Assembly: GCA_001897035.1 (NCBI GenBank)
Contig: MKRS01000322.1
Coordinates: 1-10,481, forward strand
Reading direction: 5' to 3'
Source of the DNA: Bacteroidales bacterium 45-6
Lineage (GTDB): Bacteria > Bacteroidota > Bacteroidia > Bacteroidales > Dysgonomonadaceae
DNA: 10,481 nucleotides
The position numbers were made by a program, and so were the translations under genes. Positions 1-7,976 of this stretch are shown piece by piece. Within the stretch, counting starts at the first letter, position 1, and each line of letters opens with the position of its first letter. The notes under the pieces are model-generated. The model was not told the origin of the DNA. It saw only the letters and a program-made list of their open reading frames with translations, and ran no database searches.

Positions 1-1
1 A

Positions 2-283
2 TTCGCAATTGTGGATGGCGGGATGACAGACCTGATTCGTCCGGCATTGTACCAGGCCTACCACAAGATCGAAAACATATCTTCTGACCTTCCTGCCGAA
101 AAGTACGACATAGTGGGTCCTATCTGCGAATCGTCGGACGTGTTTGCAAAAGACTACGATCTCAATAAAACGACCCGTGGAGACTTGCTCGCCTTGCGTT
201 CTGCAGGTGCTTATGGCGAAATCATGGCTTCGCAATACAATTGCCGCGAATTGCCAAAGGCTTATTTCTCAGATGCCCTGTAA
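2..283 (+). CDS. lysA: Diaminopimelate decarboxylase, C-terminal part (5' cut by window edge)
   Basis: This is the last 93 codons of a PLP-dependent diaminopimelate decarboxylase (fold III), which turns meso-DAP into L-lysine in the cytosol. The frame is open to the window edge, so the true start lies outside. Family landmarks visible are VDGGMTDLIRPALYQAYH near the start of the fragment, GPICESSDVF (the CES motif, whose Cys/Glu contribute to the active site across the dimer), and GAYGEIMASQYN close to the end (its Tyr is typically near PLP). The C-terminus PKAYFSDAL is of normal length, so the 3' end looks intact. No downstream gene overlaps it; a 173-bp gap with a hairpin follows. In Bacteroidales lysA often sits next to an aspartokinase gene, which would lie upstream here (inference). 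A related ornithine/arginine decarboxylase is less likely, because the CES and GAYG motifs fit LysA closely. Confidence 0.93.
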   Translation, partial: FAIVDGGMTDLIRPALYQAYHKIENISSDLPAEKYDIVGPICESSDVFAKDYDLNKTTRGDLLALRSAGAYGEIMASQYNCRELPKAYFSDAL

Positions 284-338
284 AGACTCGATTTGGCGTA
301 AGCCCGTTTTTTGCCGGAAGGCTTATTAAAGAAAAGAA

Positions 339-380
339 TAAGGCGATAAGACGATCGTTCCGGCGAGTCTTATTGCCTTA
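339..380 (+). terminator. Hairpin downstream of lysA, possible terminator
   Basis: A 14-bp stem (339-352 with 367-380, arms beginning TAAGGCGATAAGAC, one G-T wobble) with a 14-nt loop lies 56 bp after the lysA stop codon. No strong T-run follows, so it is not a textbook intrinsic terminator. A weaker 6-bp stem (TAAGCC 299-304 with GGCTTA 320-325) sits just before it, with a T6 run inside its loop. The long stem may end or protect the lysA transcript. Confidence 0.4.
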
Positions 381-444
381 AACTTCATATTGGAAAGGGG
401 TATTTCGCCCAGATTGAGGCCAGGGCACAAGCAATTCCTGATAA

Positions 445-452
445 TATTTTTG
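445..452 (+). promoter_or_regulatory. Bacteroidota -7 box for the GT2 gene
   Basis: TATTTTTG matches the Bacteroidota sigma-ABfr -7 consensus TAnnTTTG exactly. Only four bases (tagg) separate it from the ATG at 457, so transcription would begin about at the start codon and the mRNA would be leaderless or nearly so. No convincing -33 TTTG is seen at the usual distance. Confidence 0.45.
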
Positions 453-456
453 TAGG

Positions 457-1647
457 ATGGACATTTTTTTAGCATATTTTTCTTTCGACGTGGCAGACTT
501 AGTTCTGCTTGGCGTTTTTGTCTTATTTTTCCTGATAGAAGCATTTTTCTACCTGTGCTACTACAAGGCTCCCATCCGATTCCGGCGAAAAGAGGCGGCT
601 CAGGAAAGTTCTTCCCTTCAGGATTCATCCCTTCCTCCGGTGTCTGTATTGATCGTGTCGAGCAATTCTGCCCACCATTTGGAGAGATGCCTTCCGCTGA
701 TTCTCGAACAAGATTACCCGGACTTCGAAGTAATTGTGGTCAACGATGGCTCCACGGACGAGACTGAGGAGCTAATCAGCCGGCTTCGAGACAAATACAC
801 TAACCTGTATGGTACCTATCTTCCAAAAACGAGCGACAACATTTTCGGACGAAAAAAATTAGCGATGACCATCGGAGCCAAAGCGGCAAAACACGATGTG
901 ATCTTGTCCACCGAGGCATTCTGTGAACCGGTCTCCGACAAATGGATCGCAATGATGGCGCAGCATGTTTCGGACGAGAAACCGGTTGTGGCCGGACATT
1001 GCTATTTCTTCGAGAAGCCCCGCTCGTTCGCATCCCGCCTCATCGCCTTCGATAACCTGATGTATGCCTTGCAATACATGTCGATGATAATCAAGGGAAA
1101 ACCATTTTCGGCTACGTTTCGCAACCTGGCTATCCGGAAGAAAATCTTTTTCGAACACAAAGGCTTTGCTTCGGTGCTCAACCACCAGCATGGCGAAGAA
1201 TTGTTTCTCAACCAGATTCTTTCGGGAGAAAACACCGCCTTGTGTCTCAACCCCGATTCGTTCGTGAAATCTGTTTTTGAGGAACCCGAAAGCTACATTT
1301 GGAAAGAATATAAGATTGCTTACCAGCAAATCAAGAAGCACTTCCACGGAATCGGCACCTGGATTTTCAGTCTGGAAAGCTTTAGCCGCTATGCGATCAT
1401 CCTCGCATGGGGCGTGCTGCTGGCCAAAAGCATCATCGATTTCCGGTTCGGGGCCATTGCTGTGGCCACTGCGCTGTCAATCGTGATTCTCGTGGTCCAA
1501 TTAGTGGCGATCAACAAGTCGGGCAAGCTGCTCCGGTCGGGCAAGTTCTATTTCTCCTGGCCTTTGCTCAACTTGATCCAGCCGTTGCGCAACCTCTATT
1601 TCAAAAGCAAGAAGAATAATGCCAGAAAGGCCATTGGAAGCATCTGA
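457..1647 (+). CDS. Membrane-anchored glycosyltransferase family 2-like protein with degenerate DxD
   Basis: This 396-aa GT-A fold protein has an N-terminal membrane helix (residues ~12-35), a cytosolic GT2 domain (~62-290) and two C-terminal membrane helices (~312-353), followed by a basic tail. The nucleotide-binding start PPVSVLIVSSNS and the VVNDGSTDE motif (~96-102) are clear. The metal-binding motif, usually TDADC in the Bacteroidota homologues I know, reads TEAFC (152-156), so the DxD becomes ExF. The catalytic-base region is GEE (246-248) and a clear QxxRW is missing. By family it should transfer a sugar from a nucleotide donor to an envelope glycan or lipid, but donor and acceptor are unknown and the enzyme may be impaired or diverged. 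The ATG is fixed by the membrane helix that starts soon after it and by the -7 box just upstream. It stands alone: the next gene is 196 bp away and has its own promoter. Confidence 0.88.
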   Translation: MDIFLAYFSFDVADLVLLGVFVLFFLIEAFFYLCYYKAPIRFRRKEAAQESSSLQDSSLPPVSVLIVSSNSAHHLERCLPLILEQDYPDFEVIVVNDGSTDETEELISRLRDKYTNLYGTYLPKTSDNIFGRKKLAMTIGAKAAKHDVILSTEAFCEPVSDKWIAMMAQHVSDEKPVVAGHCYFFEKPRSFASRLIAFDNLMYALQYMSMIIKGKPFSATFRNLAIRKKIFFEHKGFASVLNHQHGEELFLNQILSGENTALCLNPDSFVKSVFEEPESYIWKEYKIAYQQIKKHFHGIGTWIFSLESFSRYAIILAWGVLLAKSIIDFRFGAIAVATALSIVILVVQLVAINKSGKLLRSGKFYFSWPLLNLIQPLRNLYFKSKKNNARKAIGSI

Positions 1648-1731
1648 ATGAAATAAAAGAATTTTGCTTTATCTTGAGGATATAAGTAAATGCCAAAATA
1701 TATTGTCGTATTTTTAAACGCAAAGTATAGC

Positions 1732-1777
1732 CTTTAGCTATTAGCTGATAGCTTTTACAAAAGGCTAATGGCTAAAG
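1732..1777. repeat. Hairpin built from 7-bp TAGCTnn repeats
   Basis: The 5' side holds three tandem heptamers of form TAGCTnn (1735-1755) and the 3' side two of form GGCTAAn (1763-1776). The arms 1732-1746 and 1763-1777 pair over 15 bp with two G-T wobbles, around a 16-nt loop. It lies in the gap between the GT2 gene and the lptC promoter. It has no T-run after it, so a role as terminator or mRNA-end structure is only possible, and it could be a dispersed intergenic repeat. Confidence 0.6.
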
Positions 1778-1790
1778 CCTGTGGAATAGA

Positions 1791-1821
1791 TTGATTTTTA
1801 AGGAAGCCTATAGTATCTTTG
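1791..1821 (+). promoter_or_regulatory. Promoter of the lptC-corC unit
   Basis: TATCTTTG at 1814-1821 is a perfect Bacteroidota -7 box (TAnnTTTG). A partial -33 element, TTG at 1791-1793, lies 20 bp upstream, which is the usual spacing. Between the box and the ATG at 1844 there are 22 nt, giving a short leader. Confidence 0.6.
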
Positions 1822-1843
1822 TTTCGAAAACCAAATTCTGAAA

Positions 1844-2425
1844 ATGAATTATCCAACCCCAAATAGTATTTTCAAACATCCGGCGGTGCTGCTCACGCTG
1901 GCTTTTTGCTGCATTTTGGCTTCTTGCAAAAAGGAGAAACAGGAATACGTGCACAAGAAATACAACCCAGAATTTGTACCCACGATCGACACCGACAGCG
2001 TGACGATGAAAATTTCCGATTCGGGCCGGGTAAAATACAAGGTGGTGACCAAGACGATGCAGATTTTTGACAAGGCCAAAGATCCGCATTGGCTTTTTCC
2101 TCATGCGCTTTACTTGGAGCAGTATGATTCTGCTTTCCACGTTAACGCTACTATCCAGGCCGACACAGCGTGGAACTACACCCAGCGCGGATTGTGGAGG
2201 CTGAAAGGGCATGTCGTTATCAAAAATGTGAAAGGATCCATCTTCAAGACCGAAGAGCTTTTCTGGGATCAAAACCAGCGAAAAGTTTATACAGACAAAT
2301 TCATTAAAATCACCACACCCGACAGAAACCTCAAGGGATACGGGATGGACGCCAGTCAAGATTTGTCCACCTACCAGATCCGAAAGCCTTCGGGGACTAT
2401 GGATATGAAAGAAGAGGCATTGTAA
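1844..2425 (+). CDS. lptC: LPS export protein LptC, lipoprotein form
   Basis: This 193-aa protein has a lipoprotein signal: a hydrophobic stretch (residues ~13-25) ending in the lipobox L25-A26-S27-C28. After it comes the LptC/YrbK-type beta-jellyroll (~45-190), with the recognisable segments GLWRLKGHVVIKNVKG and TEELFWDQNQRKVYTDKFI and the ending PSGTMDMKEEAL. LptC takes lipopolysaccharide from the LptB2FG ABC transporter and passes it to LptA in the periplasmic bridge. The lipobox is notable because the E. coli protein is anchored by a membrane helix; here the mature protein would be held by lipid. The start is the first ATG, 22 nt after the -7 box and directly before the signal sequence. 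Only 14 bp separate it from the downstream CBS-protein gene, so the two are probably co-transcribed. Length is normal for the family. Confidence 0.85.
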   Translation: MNYPTPNSIFKHPAVLLTLAFCCILASCKKEKQEYVHKKYNPEFVPTIDTDSVTMKISDSGRVKYKVVTKTMQIFDKAKDPHWLFPHALYLEQYDSAFHVNATIQADTAWNYTQRGLWRLKGHVVIKNVKGSIFKTEELFWDQNQRKVYTDKFIKITTPDRNLKGYGMDASQDLSTYQIRKPSGTMDMKEEAL

Positions 2426-2439
2426 AAAAACATCGCGGC

Positions 2440-3699
2440 ATGATTGTATCTGTGGTTTGCATATTGATCTCCTTGCTTGTTGGCTTCCTGCTGACCTTGC
2501 AGCAGGTGCATTTTGCTATTGTGGTGGATAGCAAGTCCGAAAACGAACGCGGAACTTCCATCAGGGACTCCATCATCAAGGGGTTTTACCGGAAACCGGG
2601 ACAATTCTTAGGGGCAACAGCCCTTGCAAAACTGTTTTTCTTCACAGTGTTTGTGGTGGTTTCCTTCAACTTTGTTTTCACTGAAACCGTCTTGCTTCAA
2701 AGTCCTTTTCGATGGCTGACAATCGCCGGGCTAATCCTTGTGGCATCCCTGCTTTATCTTTTTTGCTGCGAATTTTTGCCGCGGCTTTTCTATAACTACG
2801 AAAGCAAGCATCTCTCTATCAGGAAGCTGCTTGTGCCGATCACTCTCGTGTATGTGTTCTTCTACCCTTGGGTGAGTCTCTTTTCGCATATCGGGCATCT
2901 CCTTTCAATGCGTTCCTCGGATAGGAATAAGATGAAGACCATGCCGGATTGGGGAGAATCGTCCTTCGACATATTGTTGAAAGAGCGATTGGAAAGTAGC
3001 AGCGACTCCGAAATGGAGACCGAGCGGCAGATCATTCGGAATGTGATCGATTTCTCTTCCACACGGGTCAAAGACAGCATGGTGCCGCGCACCGAAATTG
3101 TTTCCGTCAATTTGGAAACAGCTACGTTAAATGAGCTGAAAGAGAAATTTTCCGAGTCGGGACATTCCCGCATTCTTGTTTTCAAGGAAGATATCGACCA
3201 CGTGGTGGGATATATCCATTCACTCGAAATGTTTCAAAACCAGAACAATTGGCAAGAACAGATCAAGGAAGTGCCGTTTGTTCCCGAAACCATGGCGGCA
3301 CACGACCTGATGAAGGATCTGATGCAAAAGCAAAAGAACTTGGCCGTGGTGGTGGACGAATTTGGCGGGACAGTGGGCATTATCTCCTTGGAAGATCTGG
3401 TGGAGGAAATATTCGGAGAAATTGAGGACGAACACGACAAGAAGTCTATTATCGAACGGAAGATCAACGACAAGGAATATATCTTTGCCGGGCGGATGGA
3501 GATCGATTACATCAATGAACAATACAACCTCGACCTTCCTGTTTCGGAAGACTACCTCACCTTGGCAGGCTACCTCATCTATGTGAACGAGCGTTTCCCG
3601 AAGCTCAACCAGGTGATTACCGTCAACAACCTTTCGTTCACCATCCTGAAAATGTCTCCCACCAAAGTGGAACTGGTGAAAGTAGTGGTGAATGCCTGA
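2440..3699 (+). CDS. DUF21-CBS-CorC membrane protein (hemolysin/CNNM family)
   Basis: This 419-aa protein has the CorC/HlyC/CNNM layout. An N-terminal DUF21 domain has about four membrane helices (~2-22, 62-82, 90-113, 131-155). A CBS pair follows (~205-330), with the signature MVPRTEI (~214-220) in the first and [22 protein letters not shown] in the second. A C-terminal CorC/HlyC domain (~340-419) completes it. Members are linked to Mg2+/Co2+ transport or its adenosine-nucleotide-sensed control at the inner membrane; older names such as hemolysin are misleading. Bacteroidota also have the related gliding protein GldE, but no gld neighbour is visible here. It follows lptC by 14 bp and shares its promoter; in many Bacteroidales a SurA-type isomerase gene comes next, which is absent here. 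The chosen ATG begins the first membrane helix. The gene ends 6 bp before the convergent neighbour, with no clear terminator between them. Confidence 0.88.
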   Translation: MIVSVVCILISLLVGFLLTLQQVHFAIVVDSKSENERGTSIRDSIIKGFYRKPGQFLGATALAKLFFFTVFVVVSFNFVFTETVLLQSPFRWLTIAGLILVASLLYLFCCEFLPRLFYNYESKHLSIRKLLVPITLVYVFFYPWVSLFSHIGHLLSMRSSDRNKMKTMPDWGESSFDILLKERLESSSDSEMETERQIIRNVIDFSSTRVKDSMVPRTEIVSVNLETATLNELKEKFSESGHSRILVFKEDIDHVVGYIHSLEMFQNQNNWQEQIKEVPFVPETMAAHDLMKDLMQKQKNLAVVVDEFGGTVGIISLEDLVEEIFGEIEDEHDKKSIIERKINDKEYIFAGRMEIDYINEQYNLDLPVSEDYLTLAGYLIYVNERFPKLNQVITVNNLSFTILKMSPTKVELVKVVVNA

Positions 3700-3705
3700 C
3701 CGCCT

Positions 3706-4797
3706 TCATCGTCCGTTGATTTGGATCTGGAAACTTTTCTTCTCGTTTTTGTCGTTGTAGAAAATCGGATACACATAAGGTTGCGTTACCCATTTCCCGG
3801 TGAAAGGGTTCAAGTAGCGGTCCACACCGGCTCCCAATCCGAATTTATCGGAAATGCGGTATTCAACGGCCCCTCCGTAGCTGTTCTGGGGATACAGCGG
3901 GCTTTGGTTCAGAAAGCTTTGTTTTCCCTTGAGGGAATACGATCCGTACAATCTCAAATTGAGCCTGTCGTTCACCTGAAGGTTCATCCGGCTGTTCAGC
4001 CCATAATCGCTGATTTTCCTGGAAAACAAGTCCATCTGGTTCACGTAAGTTCCGCCGGAGATGGAAAGCCAGTCTGTCATCTTGTAGTCCAATCCCCATT
4101 GCGCTTGGCCCAGAGGCATGATTGCCGAAGTGCGGCCTCCCGATATTTCTGAAGGGATGAACGCGCCCATCATGCTTCCCATGCCGCCGTCGCGCCTCAT
4201 CATCGAATAATTCCCGGAGGCATTCATGGTGACCCTGTTGCTTATCAGCCACTGTAGGCCGAGATTGGCTTTGAGGTCGCCGTATTGCTGCTCGTGCATT
4301 TCTAATTTTTTGCCGGAAAGACCTCCCGAAAGGATCAATTTGTTATTGAAGATGCGGTTGTATTGAAGTGCCGTTTGCTGGATGATGCCAAAGCTTGGCA
4401 GGGTTGTGTGTTCCGTCGCTCCCGAAATCCAGGAGTTGGCGTCTAAGATCCGTATGCCGGAATAGGAATAGTCGTTGGCAAAAGGGAAGCGCGTGGTACT
4501 CCTATCTTCCAGTAATCTTTGGGGAAAATAACTCACGGGTGGAAGCTGGTAAGTGACTTTTTCCGGAGATTCGGCTGCACCCATCGCCGAGGCCCGGTTG
4601 TTGCCTGCATTTGCTCCCGGCACATTTTGCCCCAGCCTCGTAGCTGAGGTGCTATCCGTCCGTTGAGGCTTTTCAATGACCGGCGATTTCCCCTTCCCTA
4701 AACCGGGAATGGAATCTTTCCGAGACTCCGTTTGCGCATGGAGCACCGCTACCAAGCACAAAAACAACCAGACCGATGCGCTTTTTCGTGACAACAT
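3706..4797 (-). CDS. Secreted protein, probable outer-membrane beta-barrel
   Basis: This 363-aa protein starts with a Sec signal peptide (basic MLSRK, hydrophobic core to about residue 19, cleavage likely after HAQ at ~22). Next comes a low-complexity, Ser/Ala/Gly/Asn-rich linker (~25-80). The remainder (~90-363) is a series of amphipathic strands rich in aromatic and Gly residues, for example NRIFNNKLILSGGLSGKKL, TDWLSISGGTYV and NDRLNLRLYGSYSLKGK, joined by short turns, as in outer-membrane barrels. A Met/Gly-rich patch (RRDGGMGSMMGAF) lies in one loop. I do not recognise a named family and propose no function. The ATG is set by the signal peptide. It is transcribed alone, divergent from the M20 gene and convergent with the CBS-protein gene. 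Confidence 0.8.
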   Translation of the reverse strand: MLSRKSASVWLFLCLVAVLHAQTESRKDSIPGLGKGKSPVIEKPQRTDSTSATRLGQNVPGANAGNNRASAMGAAESPEKVTYQLPPVSYFPQRLLEDRSTTRFPFANDYSYSGIRILDANSWISGATEHTTLPSFGIIQQTALQYNRIFNNKLILSGGLSGKKLEMHEQQYGDLKANLGLQWLISNRVTMNASGNYSMMRRDGGMGSMMGAFIPSEISGGRTSAIMPLGQAQWGLDYKMTDWLSISGGTYVNQMDLFSRKISDYGLNSRMNLQVNDRLNLRLYGSYSLKGKQSFLNQSPLYPQNSYGGAVEYRISDKFGLGAGVDRYLNPFTGKWVTQPYVYPIFYNDKNEKKSFQIQINGR

Positions 4798-4838
4798 CTT
4801 TTTGTATTTTATTGAATGGTTTATGAAATCAGGATTGG

Positions 4839-4846
4839 CAAATATA
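4839..4846 (-). promoter_or_regulatory. -7 box for the beta-barrel protein gene
   Basis: On the - strand this reads TATATTTG, a perfect TAnnTTTG -7 box, 41 nt before the ATG at 4797. A -33 TTTG is not clear (a TTTT lies 15 bp further upstream, which is short spacing). Confidence 0.45.
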
Positions 4847-4909
4847 CTGATTTATCTACGTAAAATGGTAGGGTGATTGCTTTTATCCAACCTCTAACCG
4901 AAAAACAAT

Positions 4910-4917
4910 TATCTTTG
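4910..4917 (+). promoter_or_regulatory. -7 box for the M20 hydrolase gene
   Basis: TATCTTTG matches the Bacteroidota -7 consensus exactly and is followed by caac and then the ATG at 4922. The 4-nt spacing equals that seen before the GT2 gene and implies a leaderless or very short-leader mRNA. A weak TTTT at 4881-4884 is the only -33 candidate, at 25 bp. Confidence 0.45.
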
Positions 4918-4921
4918 CAAC

Positions 4922-5983
4922 ATGAACATGGATGAAGTTTTTTACGATGCGGTGGATTTGCTGAAGGAAATGATTGGCAAACCCTCCTTGAGCCGCGAAG
5001 AAAGTGAAGTGGCCGACCTCGTGTGCGATTACCTCGCCCAAAAAGGGGCTATCTCCTCCCGGAAGGGAAACAACTTGTGGGTCGTTTCACCCGCTTTCGA
5101 CGATCAAAAACCGACTATTTTGTTGAATTCGCATATCGACACCGTTAAGCCAGTTTCCGGATGGACGAAAGACCCGTTCAAGCCCGAACCCGAGGGGGAT
5201 TTCCTCTATGGCTTGGGCAGCAACGATGCCGGAGCCAGTGTGGTGTCGCTGCTTCATGCCTTTTTGGTGCTGACGCAAAAGCCGCAACCCTACAACCTTG
5301 TTTTCGTGGCTTCGGCAGAGGAAGAAGTCTCGGGAAAAGGGGGGATTGAGTCCGTCTTGCCCGAATTGCCGAACATTGCCTTCGCGGTGGTGGGCGAACC
5401 CACGGAGATGCACCCGGCAGTAGCCGAAAAGGGGCTCATGGTGCTCGACTGCACGGCTCACGGCAAATCGGGACACGCCGCCCGGAACGAGGGCGACAAT
5501 GCCATCTACAGGGCGATGGACGATATAGGATGGTTTCAGACCTACCGTTTTCCCAAAAGCAGCGAGCTGCTGGGGGACGTGAAGATGAGCGTGACGATGG
5601 TTCAGGCTGGCACGCAGCACAATGTGGTGCCCGACAAATGCACATTTGTGGTGGACATCCGCAGCAACGAGCTGTATTCGAACACCGAAATTTTCGAGAT
5701 TGTTTCTGCCAAGATACAAAGCGAGGCGAAAGCCCGTTCGTTCCGTCTCAATTCGTCCCGGATCGACCTGGGGCATCCCTTTGTGGAGCGTGCCAGAATG
5801 ATCGGGAAAACGCCTTACGGCTCGCCCACGCTTTCAGACCAGGCGTTGATGCCGTTCCCTTCCGTCAAGATAGGCCCGGGCAAATCTGCCCGCTCCCACA
5901 CAGCAGACGAATACATCCGCCTGAGCGAGATCCGCGAGGCCATCGAACTCTATGTTCGCTTGCTCGACGGGCTACTTGTCTGA
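4922..5983 (+). CDS. M20-family zinc amidohydrolase (ArgE/DapE type)
   Basis: This 353-aa cytosolic di-zinc hydrolase has every M20 ligand in place. H71 and D73 lie in NSHIDTVKP, bridging D102 in GSNDAG, the acidic base and ligand in SAEEEVSG (E133-E135), E159 in VVGEPTE, and H326 near the C-terminus in SARSHTADE. The insert dimerisation domain begins about residue 168 with GKSGHAARNEGDNAIY, which includes its conserved His. The family removes acyl groups from amino-acid derivatives. In Bacteroidota close homologues are placed in arginine synthesis, acting on N-acetyl- or N-succinyl-citrulline or -ornithine; succinyl-DAP desuccinylase is the alternative. No arg gene lies next to it, so the substrate stays inferred. 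A second in-frame ATG is at 4928; I keep the first because the -7 box places the transcript start at or just before it. Its last 12 bp overlap the convergent kup gene. Confidence 0.87.
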   Translation: MNMDEVFYDAVDLLKEMIGKPSLSREESEVADLVCDYLAQKGAISSRKGNNLWVVSPAFDDQKPTILLNSHIDTVKPVSGWTKDPFKPEPEGDFLYGLGSNDAGASVVSLLHAFLVLTQKPQPYNLVFVASAEEEVSGKGGIESVLPELPNIAFAVVGEPTEMHPAVAEKGLMVLDCTAHGKSGHAARNEGDNAIYRAMDDIGWFQTYRFPKSSELLGDVKMSVTMVQAGTQHNVVPDKCTFVVDIRSNELYSNTEIFEIVSAKIQSEAKARSFRLNSSRIDLGHPFVERARMIGKTPYGSPTLSDQALMPFPSVKIGPGKSARSHTADEYIRLSEIREAIELYVRLLDGLLV

Positions 5984-7954
5984 GTGGTGCACTTTTTCCG
6001 ACTGGTGGAGCAGGTCGCTCAGCTCTGTTTGCGAATGGGATGCAATCACCAGCGGAACGGTTTCCACGGTGGCATAAGATGGGTCGATGTCGTACATCTC
6101 GGCATCGGTTGACGACACCTTCTTTATCTGGTTGTACACCGCAAGCACAATTTGCCGCCCGAGGTTCATCTCCAGGTTGCGGAAAATACGGTCAACGATC
6201 ACAAACAGGTAATCTCCCTTGATGCCCGTTCCCATCAGCGAGGGATAGCGGGTGGACAAATCGACCTGCCCTTTTTTCTCCATCTCGTTGCAAATCAATT
6301 GTACGTATTTGTCCAAATGCACTCCCACCTTGAATCCGCTGCGGATGTCGATGCGGAAAGCCTTGTTGGGGATAAACGTTTTTACCGAATAGCTGAATTC
6401 GTAGGGGTCGTCCACCGTGGTCACATTCACAAACCAGTAGGTGTCGGCTCGTTTCGGTCGTTTGTTGAAGAGCGAATAGCTGATCTGGCTCTCGATCTGG
6501 TTCACCTTCTTGGCCCGGGTCATGTAGAAGAGGTGTGTGGCCAATTTGGGGATGGAAGTGTCCTGGCTCACCCGCTGGATGTGTTGCAAGATATTGTCAA
6601 TCGCCGTGAAGCGGGTGTGGTGGTTTTTGATGCGGCGGCCATTGTACCACGAGAACATCACCACGAAAATAGCCCCCGCAATGAGCAGGGAAGCAAACCC
6701 TCCGTGCATGAATTTTTGCAAGTTGGCCGTCAGGAAGCTGACTTCGATGAGCGTGAAAAAGATGGTGAGCGGTATGCTCATCCACAACGGACGACCGTTT
6801 TTCTGCATGTAGAGGAAGAGCAGGAAGGTGGTCATCATCATGCTCAGGGTGATGGCCAGACCGTAAGCCGCTTCCAATTTCATGGAGGAGCCAAACATGA
6901 ACACGATAATCAGGCAGCTTGCCATCAGCAGGTAGTTGACCGACGGGATAAACATCTGCCCTTTGATTTTGGTGGGGTATTTGATCTTCACGCTGGGCCA
7001 GATGTTCAGGTGGATGGCTTCGCTAATCACCGTGAACGAACCCGTAATCAAGGCCTGACTGGCTACGATGGCTGCCAAGGCCGCCAAAATGATGCCGATG
7101 AAGGTGAACCATTCCGGCATGATCTCAAAGAACGGATTGGAAGTAGCGGTGATCTGGTGCGGGTGGTGAAGGATCCAGCCGGCCTGACCGAGATAATTCA
7201 CAATGAGCATTATTTTCACAAACACCCATGCAGCACGGATGTTTTGCAAGCCGGTGTGCCCGAGGTCGGAATACAAAGCTTCGGCACCCGTGGTACAGAG
7301 GAAAATAGCGCCAAGTATGAATAAGGTATTGGGAGCCTCGATCAAAAAACGGATGGCATACACCGGATTGAAGGCTTTGAACACTTCGGGATGAAGCACC
7401 ACCTGTCCCGTCCCCATCAGGCCCATCATCACAAACCAGACGACCATGATCGGCCCGAAATATTTTCCCAACGAACTTGTGCCGAAGGGCTGAACGAGAA
7501 ACAACACGAAGATTATCAAGGCGGTGACCGGAATCACATGCACCGAAGGCATCACGTCGTGCAAGCCCTCCACTGCCGAAAACACGGTGATGGCGGGTGT
7601 GATGACCCCGTCGGCCAGCAAGGTGGCCGCACCGATAGCGGCGATGACATACGCCCAGCGGTATTTTTTGCGGATCAGGGCAAACAGCGACAGGATTCCG
7701 CCTTCCCCCTTGTTATCGGCTTTGAGTGTTATCAGCACATATTTCACCGTGGTCTGCAAGGTCAATGTCCAGATCACGCACGACACGGCTCCCAGTATGT
7801 AATCCGGGTTGGAATAGTGGTAGTGAGGCAGTGAGTTCAAGATTGCCCGCATCACATACAGCGGCGAGGTTCCGATGTCACCGAAAACAATCCCGATGGC
7901 AGCCATTACGCCTAATGTGCTGAACGGGATTTTGTGTTGATTGCTTTGTTCCAT
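5972..7954 (-). CDS. kup: Kup-family potassium uptake transporter
   Basis: This 660-aa protein is a K+/H+ symporter of the KUP/HAK/KT family in the inner membrane. The signature GDIGTSPLYVM is at residues ~25-35, followed by ADGVITPAITVFSAVEGL (~113-130) and FLCTTGAEALYSDLGH (~218-233). About 12 membrane helices fill residues ~12-450, and a cytosolic C-terminal domain (~455-660) holds the conserved stretch RADTYWFVNVTTVDDPYEF. Length is slightly above the ~620 aa of E. coli Kup, which is usual for Bacteroidota. The ATG is preceded at 22 nt by a perfect -7 box. The gene is single. Its 3' end overlaps the M20 gene by 12 bp tail to tail, so each mRNA runs antisense into the other. No cyclic-di-AMP riboswitch or other leader element is seen; the leader is too short for one. 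Confidence 0.95.
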   Translation of the reverse strand: MEQSNQHKIPFSTLGVMAAIGIVFGDIGTSPLYVMRAILNSLPHYHYSNPDYILGAVSCVIWTLTLQTTVKYVLITLKADNKGEGGILSLFALIRKKYRWAYVIAAIGAATLLADGVITPAITVFSAVEGLHDVMPSVHVIPVTALIIFVLFLVQPFGTSSLGKYFGPIMVVWFVMMGLMGTGQVVLHPEVFKAFNPVYAIRFLIEAPNTLFILGAIFLCTTGAEALYSDLGHTGLQNIRAAWVFVKIMLIVNYLGQAGWILHHPHQITATSNPFFEIMPEWFTFIGIILAALAAIVASQALITGSFTVISEAIHLNIWPSVKIKYPTKIKGQMFIPSVNYLLMASCLIIVFMFGSSMKLEAAYGLAITLSMMMTTFLLFLYMQKNGRPLWMSIPLTIFFTLIEVSFLTANLQKFMHGGFASLLIAGAIFVVMFSWYNGRRIKNHHTRFTAIDNILQHIQRVSQDTSIPKLATHLFYMTRAKKVNQIESQISYSLFNKRPKRADTYWFVNVTTVDDPYEFSYSVKTFIPNKAFRIDIRSGFKVGVHLDKYVQLICNEMEKKGQVDLSTRYPSLMGTGIKGDYLFVIVDRIFRNLEMNLGRQIVLAVYNQIKKVSSTDAEMYDIDPSYATVETVPLVIASHSQTELSDLLHQSEKVHHSDK

Positions 7955-7976
7955 TTACTAATTCTAAATTTCTCGG

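Noticed and set aside
859..1347. - strand ORF opposite the GT2 gene
   Set aside because: Shadow frame; the + strand frame contains the GT2 motifs and membrane helices.
5087..5776. 229-codon - strand ORF opposite the M20 gene
   Set aside because: Antisense shadow; the + strand shows all M20 zinc ligands, so this frame is accidental.
6152..7324. Long + strand ORF (390 codons) antisense to kup
   Set aside because: It is a shadow of the kup frame: His/Gln/Asp-rich composition typical of antisense reading, no domain recognised.
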